64,000 nucleotides of DNA from Suilimivivens sp009774465. Its GTDB lineage: Bacteria; Bacillota; Clostridia; Lachnospirales; Lachnospiraceae. The notes under the pieces are model-generated. The model made no database searches and was not told the origin of the DNA. It was given only the letters and a program-made list of their open reading frames with translations. The stretch lies in the NCBI GenBank assembly GCA_947382645.1, contig CANDAE010000002.1, positions 62,001 to 126,000 of the forward strand, given 5' to 3'. Below, one piece after another: positions 42,283-51,054 of this stretch. Position 1 is the first letter of the stretch. Every line of letters begins with the position of its first letter. Made by a program: the position numbers and the translations under genes.

Positions 42283-42798
42283 ATGCATGATCCTTTGACT
42301 CTTTATAAATTAATCGTTCTCTATATGCTTGATCGGGTAGACTTTCCCCTGACCAAATCCCAGATTGGAGATTTTATTCTGGAAAAAGAATATACCAATT
42401 TCCTTACCCTTCAACAGGTGATTGGAGAACTGACAGATGCCGGTCTGATTACTGCTCAGTCTATCCGCAACCGCACTCACTTAAGCATCACACCAGAAGG
42501 GCAGGAAACTTTAAAATTCTTTGGAAACCAAATTAACGAGAGCATCAAAACCGACGTAAATCTTTTTTTCAAGGAAAAAGAAATAGAACTTCGAAATGAA
42601 GTTTCCATTCTGTCGGACTTTTATAAATCTACCTCCGGAGAGTATGAAGCCCATTTAACTGCAAAGGATAAAGGCATCAATCTGGTTGACATAACAATAT
42701 CTGTCCCCACAAAAGAAACAGCAGCCGCTATCTGTGATAACTGGCAGCGCAAAAATCAGGAAATCTACCAGTATCTGATCAGCCAGCTCTTTGGCTGA
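42283..42798 (+). CDS. DUF4364 family protein
   Basis: A 171-residue protein with an N-terminal winged-helix-like region (LTLYKLIVLYMLDRVDFPLT, then YTNFLTLQQVIGELTDAGLI) and a C-terminal alpha/beta part (IELRNEVSILSDFYKS). This matches DUF4364, common in Clostridia and probably a DNA-binding regulator. GAGAAAGGA precedes the ATG. It is convergent with the DUF5722 gene and followed by a terminator. Confidence 0.88.
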   Translation: MHDPLTLYKLIVLYMLDRVDFPLTKSQIGDFILEKEYTNFLTLQQVIGELTDAGLITAQSIRNRTHLSITPEGQETLKFFGNQINESIKTDVNLFFKEKEIELRNEVSILSDFYKSTSGEYEAHLTAKDKGINLVDITISVPTKETAAAICDNWQRKNQEIYQYLISQLFG

Positions 42799-42835
42799 TA
42801 ATTAAAAGCGTGTGCCGCCAGGCGCACCAAAGCAG

Positions 42836-42860
42836 GAAAAAAGGCTGTCAAGACAGCCTC
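42836..42860. terminator. Bidirectional terminator
   Basis: AGGCTGTC-AA-GACAGCCT with AAAAAA on its left, so a perfect 8-bp stem and T6 for the minus-strand DUF5722 gene. On the plus strand CATTCCTTTT follows, a weaker run for DUF4364. Confidence 0.85.
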
Positions 42861-42867
42861 ATTCCTT

Positions 42868-44757
42868 TTATCGTATAATCTCACTCCAGCTTGAAATTCC
42901 AATAATCCCCTTTGCAAACTCCGTATATTGAGCATGCTGGGGCGTATCAATGTACTTAAACACTGTGTATATCTGCTTTTGACCTCCCCCGCCGTGGTTG
43001 AGTCCAAAGGCCAGCCCCTGGGCCACTTCCTCTCCCGCATCTGTCTGCCGGTTCAACAAAAATCCATCTATTTCATCATAGGCTTCCATTTTGTAATATG
43101 CATAGGCAAAGGCTGCCGCCTGCATGGCTTCTCCTGCAGTGGAGGTATACCCCAATTCACTGATCAAAATGCTTCTCACCTGTCCATTGCTGTCAAGGAA
43201 ATTCTCCTGCCTTAAGTAATTAATCAAAACCTCAATGTTTTCCATTGTCATCATGGAAGTGCCCGGATTGTGCTCTACATATTTGGATGACTTCCATATC
43301 CTTGCTTCGGTAAGAGGCACATTGTAAGGATGCTGCGCAAGCCCCCAGTCAATATTTCCCTTTTCCGTTATATTATTGTTAAATACATCCAGAATATCTC
43401 TTCCGTCATAATTGGTATTATTTTTAATATTTCTGTCCCACTGCTGATCTAAAGAAATATATACCCTTGCACTGCTGCTTACACTCTTGATTGCATTATA
43501 AAATACGCGGAATCCCTTTGCAAACTCCTCCACATAAGTTTCAATATCCGTATGGGCCATATAATTCCATTCCTTGCGGGCGTTAATTTCATTTGCAATA
43601 ATCCAGTTGGAAATTTTCCCATGCCGGGTATCCGAATAACGTTCCGCAAGAAAAGAGCCAATTGCCGCCATGTACTCCACGCCGGATTCCTCCGCACCGT
43701 TAAACATGTAGTAAGGTGCCGATCCGCCCCGCCTTGCCTGGGGGTGAATCAATTGAGGATAGGAGGAAGAATAATTATTTAAAATAATGGCGGTAGTAGT
43801 AATCCCCTTGGCAGTAAGGGTGCTGAAAACAAGATCGTACTCCGCCACCACCTGTCCGTTAAATGTATAGGTTTTTCCATTGTATGTATACTGTATTGAA
43901 GGGTACGCCGCACTGGTAGTCGGGCCTAATAATCTGGCTACGGGAATGTTATAGGCAGCCTGCTTTACCCCAAGGTCATCCAGCTCACTTCCCCGCAGTC
44001 TGTTGGGATCCACCAGAAGTCCCTTTATGGAGGCCGGCTCCTGAAATACGGATGTATATCGGGCGATTGCCTCCGGATTGGTGATGTACTTTGGCGTACT
44101 TACCGGCACATATTTTCCGTCCTTTTTCACCGCTACTACAAACTTCTTAAAAAGCCGGCTGCTTGAAGTATTATAATTTAAGGAAGTAAAAAGTACGGTT
44201 TCGTTATCCTTATAATCTCTGGCAACATAATTGCTGTCCTCTGAAATAGCAGTGTCATAGGTATTTAACGCAAACAAATAATAATATTTGTCATCACTTT
44301 TCGGTATTCCTTCTCCCTTCGCAGTAACGGAAATTCTGCCCGAGGAATCTATAATACATTCTGTGATATCAGCAAAGTCTGCTGCTGTATCCATCGTAAT
44401 TTCATGGCTTTCGGGCCGCCTGTTGTAAGCATCCCACACGGCATTTCCCGCTGTGACAATATGGCCGACTACATCCTCCCCCATATCCACTTCCGGCTGC
44501 TGGGCTTCCGGCTTCTTTTCTTCCACTATTTCCGAAAGGTCCGGTTCCGGCCGGGTTTCTTCTTTTTCTCTGATTACAGTAAAAAAGAAAACCGTACCTG
44601 CCACAGCAAGAATCAATATGGACGCCAGCAAAATCCAGAGTCTGTTTACAACTCGTTTTCTTGCTGCCATAGCCGGTTTTTTTCTTCTTTTTTTCTTTCG
44701 TCTGTTTGCAGGCTTATATTTTGCCGGTTCTTTATCATTTCCGGTTTTAAAACTCAT
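42868..44757 (-). CDS. DUF5722 extracellular protein (glycosidase-like)
   Basis: A 629-residue secreted or anchored protein: a basic N-terminus (RRKKKRRKKPAMAARKR), one membrane helix (about 40-62), a 60-residue acidic linker, and then the DUF5722 region. Blocks such as NWIIANEINARKEWNYMAH, VYISLDQQWDRN, SILISELGYTST and DGFLLNRQTDAGEEVAQGLA resemble the barrel of glycoside hydrolases. NEINA may hold the acid/base glutamate and ISELGY the nucleophile. Polysaccharide cleavage is an inference. Its start overlaps the rarA stop by 11 bases. Confidence 0.85.
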   Translation of the reverse strand: MSFKTGNDKEPAKYKPANRRKKKRRKKPAMAARKRVVNRLWILLASILILAVAGTVFFFTVIREKEETRPEPDLSEIVEEKKPEAQQPEVDMGEDVVGHIVTAGNAVWDAYNRRPESHEITMDTAADFADITECIIDSSGRISVTAKGEGIPKSDDKYYYLFALNTYDTAISEDSNYVARDYKDNETVLFTSLNYNTSSSRLFKKFVVAVKKDGKYVPVSTPKYITNPEAIARYTSVFQEPASIKGLLVDPNRLRGSELDDLGVKQAAYNIPVARLLGPTTSAAYPSIQYTYNGKTYTFNGQVVAEYDLVFSTLTAKGITTTAIILNNYSSSYPQLIHPQARRGGSAPYYMFNGAEESGVEYMAAIGSFLAERYSDTRHGKISNWIIANEINARKEWNYMAHTDIETYVEEFAKGFRVFYNAIKSVSSSARVYISLDQQWDRNIKNNTNYDGRDILDVFNNNITEKGNIDWGLAQHPYNVPLTEARIWKSSKYVEHNPGTSMMTMENIEVLINYLRQENFLDSNGQVRSILISELGYTSTAGEAMQAAAFAYAYYKMEAYDEIDGFLLNRQTDAGEEVAQGLAFGLNHGGGGQKQIYTVFKYIDTPQHAQYTEFAKGIIGISSWSEIIR

Positions 44758-46090
44758 TCTCTTTATTTCCTTCTGTTTTTTTGATCTGCCTCATATGCTC
44801 TTTTACCTTCACCTCATATCCATTCCCTGAAGGATGATAAAATTCCTTTCCACTCAGCTCGTAAGGCAGGTACTGCTGCTCCACATAATGATTGGGGTAA
44901 TCATGTGCATATTTGTAACCTGTTCCATGTCCCAATTTGGCTGCTCCCTTGTAATGGGCATCCTGTAAATGGGTTGGTATTGGCAGGTTTCCTGTTTCTT
45001 CCACTTCCTTCATGGCCTCTCCTATGGCCCTCACACAGGCGTTACTTTTAGGCGCGCAGGCCACGTACATGGCTGCCTGAGATAAAATAATCTGGGCTTC
45101 CGGCATCCCAATCCGCTCTACCGCCAAAGAAGCATTTACTGCCACCGAAAGGGCCTGGGGATCTGCAATTCCCACATCCTCCGCCGCACAGATCATAATT
45201 CTCCTTGCAATAAAAGTAATACTTTCTCCTGCATAAAGCATTCGGGCCAGATAATAAACCGCCGCATCCGGATCAGAGCCCCTCATGCTCTTGATAAAAG
45301 CGGAAACCGTATCATAATGATTGTCTCCTGTTTTATCATAGCGTACTGCCCGTTTCTGGATGCACTCCTGGGCTACCTCCAGAGTAATATGTATTTTTCC
45401 GTCTTCGCTCCGGTTTGTGGTCATAATACCAAGTTCAATGGCATTTAAGGCATGGCGGGCATCTCCTCCGGCTATATCCGCCAAAAACTCCACAGCCTCT
45501 TCACTTACTTCGGCGCCATAGGCTCCCATCCCTTTTTTCTCATCATAAACCGCTCTCTGAATCAACTTTTTAATATCTTCTCTGCCAAGAGGCTTTAGTT
45601 CAAAGATAATGGATCGGGAAATAAGTGCGCTGTTCACCTCAAAATATGGATTCTCCGTAGTTGCACCAATTAAAATGATTGTGCCATCCTCCACAAAGGG
45701 CAGAAGATAGTCCTGCTGCCCTTTGTTAAACCGGTGAATCTCATCAATAAAAAGTATGGTTTTCTTTCCATACATTCCCTGGGTATCCCTGGCTTTTTTA
45801 ACTACTTCCTCCATATCCTTTTTTCCGGCTACCGTTGCATTAATCTGGGTAAATTCGGCGCTGGTGGTATTGGCAATCACCTTTGCCAGTGTGGTCTTGC
45901 CGGTGCCGGGCGGCCCGTAAAAAATAAGAGAACTTAACTTATCCGCCTTGATTGCACGGTAAAGAAGCTTGTCTTTTCCTATAATATGCTGCTGCCCCAC
46001 CACCTCATCCAGGGTTTCCGGACGCAGTCTTGCCGCCAGGGGAGACTCCTTTTCCATCTGCGTTGAACGCATATATTCAAATAAATCCAT
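44747..46090 (-). CDS. rarA: Replication-associated recombination protein A (RarA/MgsA)
   Basis: An AAA+ ATPase of about 447 residues: MRSTQMEKESPLAARLRPET at the start, LIFYGPPGTGKTTLAKVIAN as Walker A and KKTILFIDEIHRFNKGQQDY as Walker B. The central LIGATTENPYFEVNSALISRS is a further block, and the C-terminal tetramerisation part has YYLARMLYAGE and the YPNHYVEQQYLP tail. It acts at stalled replication forks. Of three close in-frame ATGs, the one at 46090 has GGAG six bases upstream. Family assignment is very strong. Confidence 0.96.
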   Translation of the reverse strand: MDLFEYMRSTQMEKESPLAARLRPETLDEVVGQQHIIGKDKLLYRAIKADKLSSLIFYGPPGTGKTTLAKVIANTTSAEFTQINATVAGKKDMEEVVKKARDTQGMYGKKTILFIDEIHRFNKGQQDYLLPFVEDGTIILIGATTENPYFEVNSALISRSIIFELKPLGREDIKKLIQRAVYDEKKGMGAYGAEVSEEAVEFLADIAGGDARHALNAIELGIMTTNRSEDGKIHITLEVAQECIQKRAVRYDKTGDNHYDTVSAFIKSMRGSDPDAAVYYLARMLYAGESITFIARRIMICAAEDVGIADPQALSVAVNASLAVERIGMPEAQIILSQAAMYVACAPKSNACVRAIGEAMKEVEETGNLPIPTHLQDAHYKGAAKLGHGTGYKYAHDYPNHYVEQQYLPYELSGKEFYHPSGNGYEVKVKEHMRQIKKTEGNKENEF

Positions 46091-46166
46091 ATCCATCTCC
46101 ATTTCGAAACATTTGCGCTGCCATCAGGCAAGTCTGCGGTACTAAACGCTTTACCCGGCTCATCCA

Positions 46167-47429
46167 TTATGATAAATACTTGCGGTAAAGCCCTGCATGG
46201 TCATAAATGCATCTCCACTGACTTTCCGCTCCCGCTGTCACGCAGATATAACCATTTCCTTCCTTATCCTCCGCATAGCTTGCCGCGCAGCTTTTCGACT
46301 GTGCTACATAACCGGTCTTTGCACAGACAACACCTTCTCCGCCTTCCTTGTCCTCAATGCGCCTTAAAAACCAGTTGGAAATGATGATCCCCTCGGGATG
46401 CTGCGTAGTCTCAGATGTGGTGTAGGTATGGGCTGTTAAAACTTCCCTGCACAGCTCATTTTCTATGGCTGCCTCCATAATCATTGCCATATCATAGGCA
46501 GTACAGTAATGATTCTCGTCATAAATCCCCACACAGTTGGTAAAATGTGCGGTTTCCGAAAGGCCAAGCTCTTCCAGCTTTTCATTCATCAGCTCCACAA
46601 AGGCTTCCTGACTGCCTGATACATAAACCGAAAGCCCCACCGCCGCGTCTGCACCGGAAGGAAGAACTGTTCCATAAAACAAATCTCTGACCGTAACCAC
46701 TTCATCCTTTTCAAATCCCGCACTGCTGCAGTCATGAATATATCCATAATCCGTAATTTCCAAAGTCATTGTAAATTTATCATCCAGATCTTCCGGTTCG
46801 ATATGCTCCGCCGCTACCAAAACGGTTAGTATCTTGGTCATGGAAGCAGGGTTAATCCTTGTCTTTCCGTATTTCTCAGCAATTACCCTGTTATCTCTTA
46901 AATCAATTAATAACCCATACTCACTGTAAAACTCCTGGTCTTCCGCCAAGTATGCACCAATTTTTTCAGTGTCTGACGTAAATTCTGCCTGATAAGTTTT
47001 TAACGAAGCACCTTCCGGCTGACTGTCAGGGCTGGTCTCTTCTCCTGTCAAATCATCTGCTGCCCCGATTTCTACTCCGATTCCTGCGGTTTGAATCTCC
47101 TTTAGAATCTGCTTCATGGAAAATGACCGGCTGTCTGCAACTTCTTCTTTGGCGCCAGGCGTTTTCTCCTCAACAGGAGCCTTCTCTTCCTGCTTCTCTG
47201 CCGTCAAAGTCTGATCTGCCGCCTGTTTCTCCACAACAGGCTTTGCAAAAAGCTTTCTTCCTCCAATAACTAATATAAATATAATAAAAGCCCCTGATAC
47301 AAAAGGCGCTGCTTTCTTCATGTACATACGACGCATCATCTGCTTTTGCTTGCTGATACGCATTTCTTCCAAACGTTTCTGCCTGTTTTTTCTTCTGACT
47401 TCTTCCTCTTCGCTTAATTGCTCCTCCAC
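46167..47429 (-). CDS. Membrane-anchored D-alanyl-D-alanine carboxypeptidase (PBP5-like)
   Basis: A 420-residue protein: a basic, coiled cytoplasmic start, one membrane helix (about 41-58), a 100-residue acidic linker, then a serine penicillin-binding domain. Motifs: SxxK at 196-199 (PASMTK), an SGADAA segment in the place of SxN, and KTG in VVCAKTGYVAQS. It trims D-alanine from peptidoglycan stem peptides. The long charged N-terminus is longer than in DacA-like enzymes, which instead anchor at the C-terminus. The SGAD variant of the second motif is known from VanY/DacF-like Clostridial proteins. Confidence 0.9.
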   Translation of the reverse strand: MEEQLSEEEEVRRKNRQKRLEEMRISKQKQMMRRMYMKKAAPFVSGAFIIFILVIGGRKLFAKPVVEKQAADQTLTAEKQEEKAPVEEKTPGAKEEVADSRSFSMKQILKEIQTAGIGVEIGAADDLTGEETSPDSQPEGASLKTYQAEFTSDTEKIGAYLAEDQEFYSEYGLLIDLRDNRVIAEKYGKTRINPASMTKILTVLVAAEHIEPEDLDDKFTMTLEITDYGYIHDCSSAGFEKDEVVTVRDLFYGTVLPSGADAAVGLSVYVSGSQEAFVELMNEKLEELGLSETAHFTNCVGIYDENHYCTAYDMAMIMEAAIENELCREVLTAHTYTTSETTQHPEGIIISNWFLRRIEDKEGGEGVVCAKTGYVAQSKSCAASYAEDKEGNGYICVTAGAESQWRCIYDHAGLYRKYLS

Positions 47430-47599
47430 TAAAAGCTTCCTTTCTGTGTTATTTCATTTCACTTTTGGGTACAAAAAAACTTGCCTTCTGGCAAGGGAAA
47501 TTATTTCTCCACATATGAGTCTATATGATTTTGCCTTGGAATGCAAGAGGGAATAGACGTTTCATTTCTTTCTTCATCTCACCCAAGTAAATATCCATG

Positions 47600-47636
47600 A
47601 AAAAATGGCCCTGCAAACCACGTTACAAGACCATTT
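47600..47636 (-). terminator. Terminator of the URO-D-family gene
   Basis: On the minus strand AATGGTCTTG pairs with CAGGGCCATT (G-U pairs included), followed by TTTTTT. It ends the operon that begins at 50785. The region 47430-47600 has no gene. Confidence 0.75.
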
Positions 47637-47656
47637 GCAACATATTTTCCTGAAAA

Positions 47657-48646
47657 CTACAATTCTCTGACTGCATTCCTGCATGCATAAAAGTTTTCTA
47701 CCGGTGTATTCATGGAAGCGCAGCAGCCAGGTGACAAGATCAGTCCTGTTCTTCCTCCCATTTCCACTGCTTCCCGTATATGGGACTTGATTTCTGAAGG
47801 CGCCGCCTTATTCAGCCATGTCTCATTAATCCCTCCCATCAGACATTTGTCTGTAATGGTCCGGGCTGTTTTCAAGTCGGGAGCCACCCACCTGTCATGC
47901 CAGTTCACACAGTTTACCGGATAGGAGGAAAGCAGCTCAAACATGGTATTTTCTCCATGAATATGTATCACATTAAAATAAGTTCCTTCCTTTGCTGCCT
48001 CCAAAACAGGCAGGTCATATTTAACGCCAAATTCTTTATACTCCTCTTCCGTCATCAGGTCATAGGAGGAGCATTGGCTGGCAAAGAAAAATCCTGACAC
48101 CCCGGCATTCACATTTTCTTTTACAAAATTAATGGATGTTTTCATAATGGCATCCAGTGCATGATGCAGCAGCTTTGGATTTTCTCTCATATCCTTAAAA
48201 ATTCTGTCTCCTGCCAGCTTTCTTGCAATGGTTAGGGGGCTGAACATGGTCTGGATAAAAGGAATTTCAATGCCTTTTTTCTTCTGCTGTTTTGCAATCT
48301 GCAAAGCTGCCAAAAGCGTCTTTCCATGATTTCCATAACAGCCCGGCAGTTCCTTTAACTCTCCCCATTCTTCCGGTGTATCAATCTTAAATTTCCGCTC
48401 AAAAACAGCCTGTGTAGGAGTACAAAAATAAGTACAGCTTAAACCATAATCCGCCGCCTGATAATTTCCAAAGGGCATCATTTTAATAAAATCCAGGTCA
48501 AAATCCTCCACCATTTGAATTTGTGTTTCTGCAAGCGCCACTGCGTCCTGATCTACATGAGGTAAATGATACCACATTCCAAATGGAATCCGATCTACTT
48601 CTTTATGTGAAAGTGCTGCCATAATTCTTTCTTTTCTCGTCATCAT
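47657..48646 (-). CDS. Uroporphyrinogen-decarboxylase-family protein (methyltransferase-like)
   Basis: A 329-residue URO-D superfamily protein: TRKERIMAALSHKEVDRIPF is the typical start. DLDFIKMMPFGNYQAADYG, GFFFASQCSSYDLM and NVIHIHGENTMFELLSSYPVN follow, and LMGGINETWLN and GLILSPGCCASMNTP close. The conserved heme-substrate arginines of true HemE are not evident. Its relatives in anaerobes are often corrinoid-linked methyltransferases (MtaA/MtbA type), though the zinc ligands HxC of these are only partly seen (HGE, GCC). Substrate unknown. It is the last gene of the RraA-CyuA-like operon. ATG at 48646 follows AAGGGAAAA. Confidence 0.82.
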   Translation of the reverse strand: MMTRKERIMAALSHKEVDRIPFGMWYHLPHVDQDAVALAETQIQMVEDFDLDFIKMMPFGNYQAADYGLSCTYFCTPTQAVFERKFKIDTPEEWGELKELPGCYGNHGKTLLAALQIAKQQKKKGIEIPFIQTMFSPLTIARKLAGDRIFKDMRENPKLLHHALDAIMKTSINFVKENVNAGVSGFFFASQCSSYDLMTEEEYKEFGVKYDLPVLEAAKEGTYFNVIHIHGENTMFELLSSYPVNCVNWHDRWVAPDLKTARTITDKCLMGGINETWLNKAAPSEIKSHIREAVEMGGRTGLILSPGCCASMNTPVENFYACRNAVREL

Positions 48647-48698
48647 TTTTCCCTTCTCTCCTGTTTCGTCTTTGGTAATTGCACTTTTTCGCAATTAT

Positions 48699-49991
48699 CT
48701 ACTCGTTCTTCTCCTGCATAATTCCCACGATTACCTTATCAGCGAAGGCCATCCCCTGAGCCGATACCTTTGCCATATTCTTAATTGCCTGCTCTGCCGA
48801 CTCGTCCAGAATTCCATTATCCCCAGGTATGTAAATATCAGCAAGCGCAAGGTCGGAGGCATCCACTGCCGCATCCACCGCTACTGAAAGCTTGCAGGCG
48901 CATCCTAATTTTGCACCATCACAGATCATCCCCGTTAAACCGGCAAGCATGTTGATAATAGATGCCTTGATTTGAATATCCGTCCCTTCTCTTAAAAAAG
49001 TAAGTCCCGCCGCACAGCCTACTCCTGCTGCCACGCCGCATCCACAGATAGGCGAAAGGGCTCCTAAATAAGACTTTACAAAAACAGTAATCATATGGCT
49101 GAATGCAATTGCTCTCTTAATCTGCTCTTCCTCATATCCTGATTCCTGCCCATATATATTAATGGGAATGATAGCTGTCAGGCCATGATTTCCGCTTCCG
49201 GCACTGCTCATTACCGGCAAAGGCCAGCCTGCCATTCTGGCTTCCGAGGCTGCGGCAGTGTAAGCCTTCGCCTTTCCTTTCAGTGTTTTTTCGCCCTGAG
49301 CCATCATGAAATGGCCAATACCAACTCCAACACTGTGCTCCAGTCCGGCTTTTGCAATACACATGTTCATTTGCATTCCATCTTTGATAAAATCAAACGC
49401 TTCTGCGGGAATCGTCTTAGCCAGATCAATTAATTCCTGTATGCTGTAATCCTGAATCTGTTCCTGAAGAGAAGCTTCTATAGGAACCGTCTCAGGACAG
49501 GCTGCCGCCTGCACATTATCAAACAATACCGCTCCGTCTTTCTCTTCCCTTGCAATATTAGTATGGTTTCTATAAATTACCACCTGGGCGCTGTGGACAG
49601 CGCCTACCGCCTGTGCAGTTATTTCCAGACAGGAAGCATCTTTATTAAAAAGCATAACTACCTGTCCCTCATCCAAAAGCTGTTTTGCTTTTAAAATTGC
49701 TTCTTCATTCACATCCTTTAATGCCTCAAGCCCATATTCCGATTTACCGCATACCACGGAAAGGGCTGCTGCGAAGGCATTTCCATGCTCCTTCGTTCCC
49801 GGTATACCGACTCCCATACCGTTTTTCAGCACGTTCTTGTCCACACTCACATTCATCTTTATCACCGGCTCACCCAGCAGCTCCTTTGCCCTCGCAACTG
49901 CCAGCGCAATTGCTCCCGGTTCCGTACATCCCAGCGCCGGCCTTACCTGATTTTTTAAAATCATAACCAGTTTTTCTTCTTTACTGTTCAT
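48699..49991 (-). CDS. L-cysteine desulfidase/serine dehydratase-like protein (CyuA, UPF0597)
   Basis: A 430-residue protein of the UPF0597/YhaM family: VRPALGCTEPGAIALAVARAKE at the start, SAGSGNHGLTAIIPI, PICGCGVAAGVGCAAGLTFL and GMICDGAKLGCACKLS. The cysteines of the last two blocks fit iron-sulfur ligands. Family members (CyuA) split cysteine to pyruvate, ammonia and sulfide. The role with RraA- and URO-D-like proteins is not obvious; a related beta-eliminating substrate is possible. The leader between RraA and this gene holds two hairpins. Confidence 0.87.
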   Translation of the reverse strand: MNSKEEKLVMILKNQVRPALGCTEPGAIALAVARAKELLGEPVIKMNVSVDKNVLKNGMGVGIPGTKEHGNAFAAALSVVCGKSEYGLEALKDVNEEAILKAKQLLDEGQVVMLFNKDASCLEITAQAVGAVHSAQVVIYRNHTNIAREEKDGAVLFDNVQAAACPETVPIEASLQEQIQDYSIQELIDLAKTIPAEAFDFIKDGMQMNMCIAKAGLEHSVGVGIGHFMMAQGEKTLKGKAKAYTAAASEARMAGWPLPVMSSAGSGNHGLTAIIPINIYGQESGYEEEQIKRAIAFSHMITVFVKSYLGALSPICGCGVAAGVGCAAGLTFLREGTDIQIKASIINMLAGLTGMICDGAKLGCACKLSVAVDAAVDASDLALADIYIPGDNGILDESAEQAIKNMAKVSAQGMAFADKVIVGIMQEKNE

Positions 49992-50005
49992 CTGTGCTCC
50001 CGTCC

Positions 50006-50059
50006 GCCCGCTTTAGCGGGCCCTCAATTCAGGGAGGTTGAAAGGCTTTTCCTTCAACC
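50006..50059. repeat. Double hairpin in the leader of the CyuA-like gene
   Basis: GCCCGC-TTTA-GCGGGC at 50006-50021 and GGTTGAAAGG-CTTTT-CCTTCAACC at 50036-50059. The second has the GGTTGAAA stem start seen in the element at 1959-1995. It lies within the operon and could tune expression or mRNA stability. Confidence 0.6.
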
Positions 50060-50131
50060 TTGCTCCCAGCATTGTAATATTTTCCAGAATTTCCATTTTA
50101 TGTTTATCGGTTAACAACCAGTGCAAAAAAA

Positions 50132-50785
50132 TTAAATTGCACCAATCTCAGTATAAACATACTCCAAAGACTGACCATTTGCAAGCCCGTTTCGAACCTG
50201 ATTTTCCTTTTCAATGGTCTCTAATGCTCTGTCAAACACTTCCTCGGCAAGAGCCTTTGGAATTACAACAATACCGTCCATGTCGCCAAAAATATAATCC
50301 CCTGGAAAAATCGTAACACCTTCAATTTCCACTGGAACCTGGCACTCATTGATTTCACAGCGTCCTTTGGAAGTTTTGGGATCTGTGCCTCTGTAAAAAA
50401 GCGGAAACTGCATTTTTTTCAGTTCCTTCATATCCCTGGCCATACCGTCAAGGAGCACACCCGAACCGCCTTTCTTTTGAACAGCAGTTGCAAATAACTC
50501 CCCAAATACCGCGCAGTTATAAGCGCCTCTGGTCTTTAAAATATAGACCTCTCCTTCCTTTAACTGATCTACCACCCTGCACTGTGCGATAAGGGGATTT
50601 TCAGGCATGGAATAAACCTCTGTGCCAATGCTTGTAAAAGCAGGGCCAAAAATGACTGTTTCGTCCAAAAGAGGTTTCATTACCATGCCAATGGACTGAT
50701 TTCTGTATCCCATACCGTCAAGCACATCACACAAAATGCCTGAGTAGAGAACTTCTTTAAGCTTCTTTTCTTTTTCCTGATTCAT
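50132..50785 (-). CDS. RraA-like protein (HMG/CHA aldolase or dimethylmenaquinone-methyltransferase family)
   Basis: A 217-residue RraA-fold protein: LCDVLDGMGYRNQSIG at the start and GELFATAVQKKGGSGVLLDG. GMARDMKEL follows (the usual GxxRD metal-binding segment), and PGDYIFGDMDGIVVIPKALAEEV closes the fold. Family members are aldolases for 4-hydroxy-4-methyl-2-oxoglutarate or oxaloacetate decarboxylases. The gene is first in an operon with the CyuA-like and URO-D-family genes and lies divergent to a LacI-type regulator. AAAGGAGG precedes the ATG; an upstream TTG is rejected. Confidence 0.87.
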   Translation of the reverse strand: MNQEKEKKLKEVLYSGILCDVLDGMGYRNQSIGMVMKPLLDETVIFGPAFTSIGTEVYSMPENPLIAQCRVVDQLKEGEVYILKTRGAYNCAVFGELFATAVQKKGGSGVLLDGMARDMKELKKMQFPLFYRGTDPKTSKGRCEINECQVPVEIEGVTIFPGDYIFGDMDGIVVIPKALAEEVFDRALETIEKENQVRNGLANGQSLEYVYTEIGAI

Positions 50786-50850
50786 CAACCGTTCCTCCTT
50801 TCATATTTATCAACTTTATGTGTACCGGTTTCATAATGTTTTATAAAAAT

Positions 50851-50870
50851 AATGCTTTCCAGGAAGCATT
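50851..50870. promoter_or_regulatory. Operator-like palindrome downstream of the RraA promoter
   Basis: ATGCTT-TCCAGG-AAGCAT, a symmetric site sharing CTTTCCAGGA with the one inside the promoter (50888-50901). Both look like binding sites for the divergent LacI-type regulator. Confidence 0.55.
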
Positions 50871-50879
50871 TCTGTTTTT

Positions 50880-50908
50880 AGTATAACATCCTTTCCAGGA
50901 TTTGTCCA
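50880..50908 (-). promoter_or_regulatory. Promoter of the RraA operon with embedded operator
   Basis: On the minus strand TGGACA, 17 bases, TATACT. The spacer is filled by the palindrome ATCCTGGAAAGGAT (50888-50901). Repressor bound there would block RNA polymerase. It fits control by the LacI-type protein at 51055. Confidence 0.7.
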
Positions 50909-50962
50909 TACTTAATTTACGCATTTATACATATTGTTCACCTTTCCTTGTATAAAAAGATA

Positions 50963-50991
50963 TTGAAAATATACAATCGGTATGTTAAACT
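50963..50991 (+). promoter_or_regulatory. Promoter of the LacI-type regulator
   Basis: TTGAAA, 17 bases, TAAACT, about 65 bases before the start. It lies back to back with the RraA promoter, so one repressor could control both. Confidence 0.5.
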
Positions 50992-51054
50992 ATTATTTAA
51001 TTGGATACAGTTAATGAAACCAGTACACAATTTTACATATACTCAGGAGGCGCT

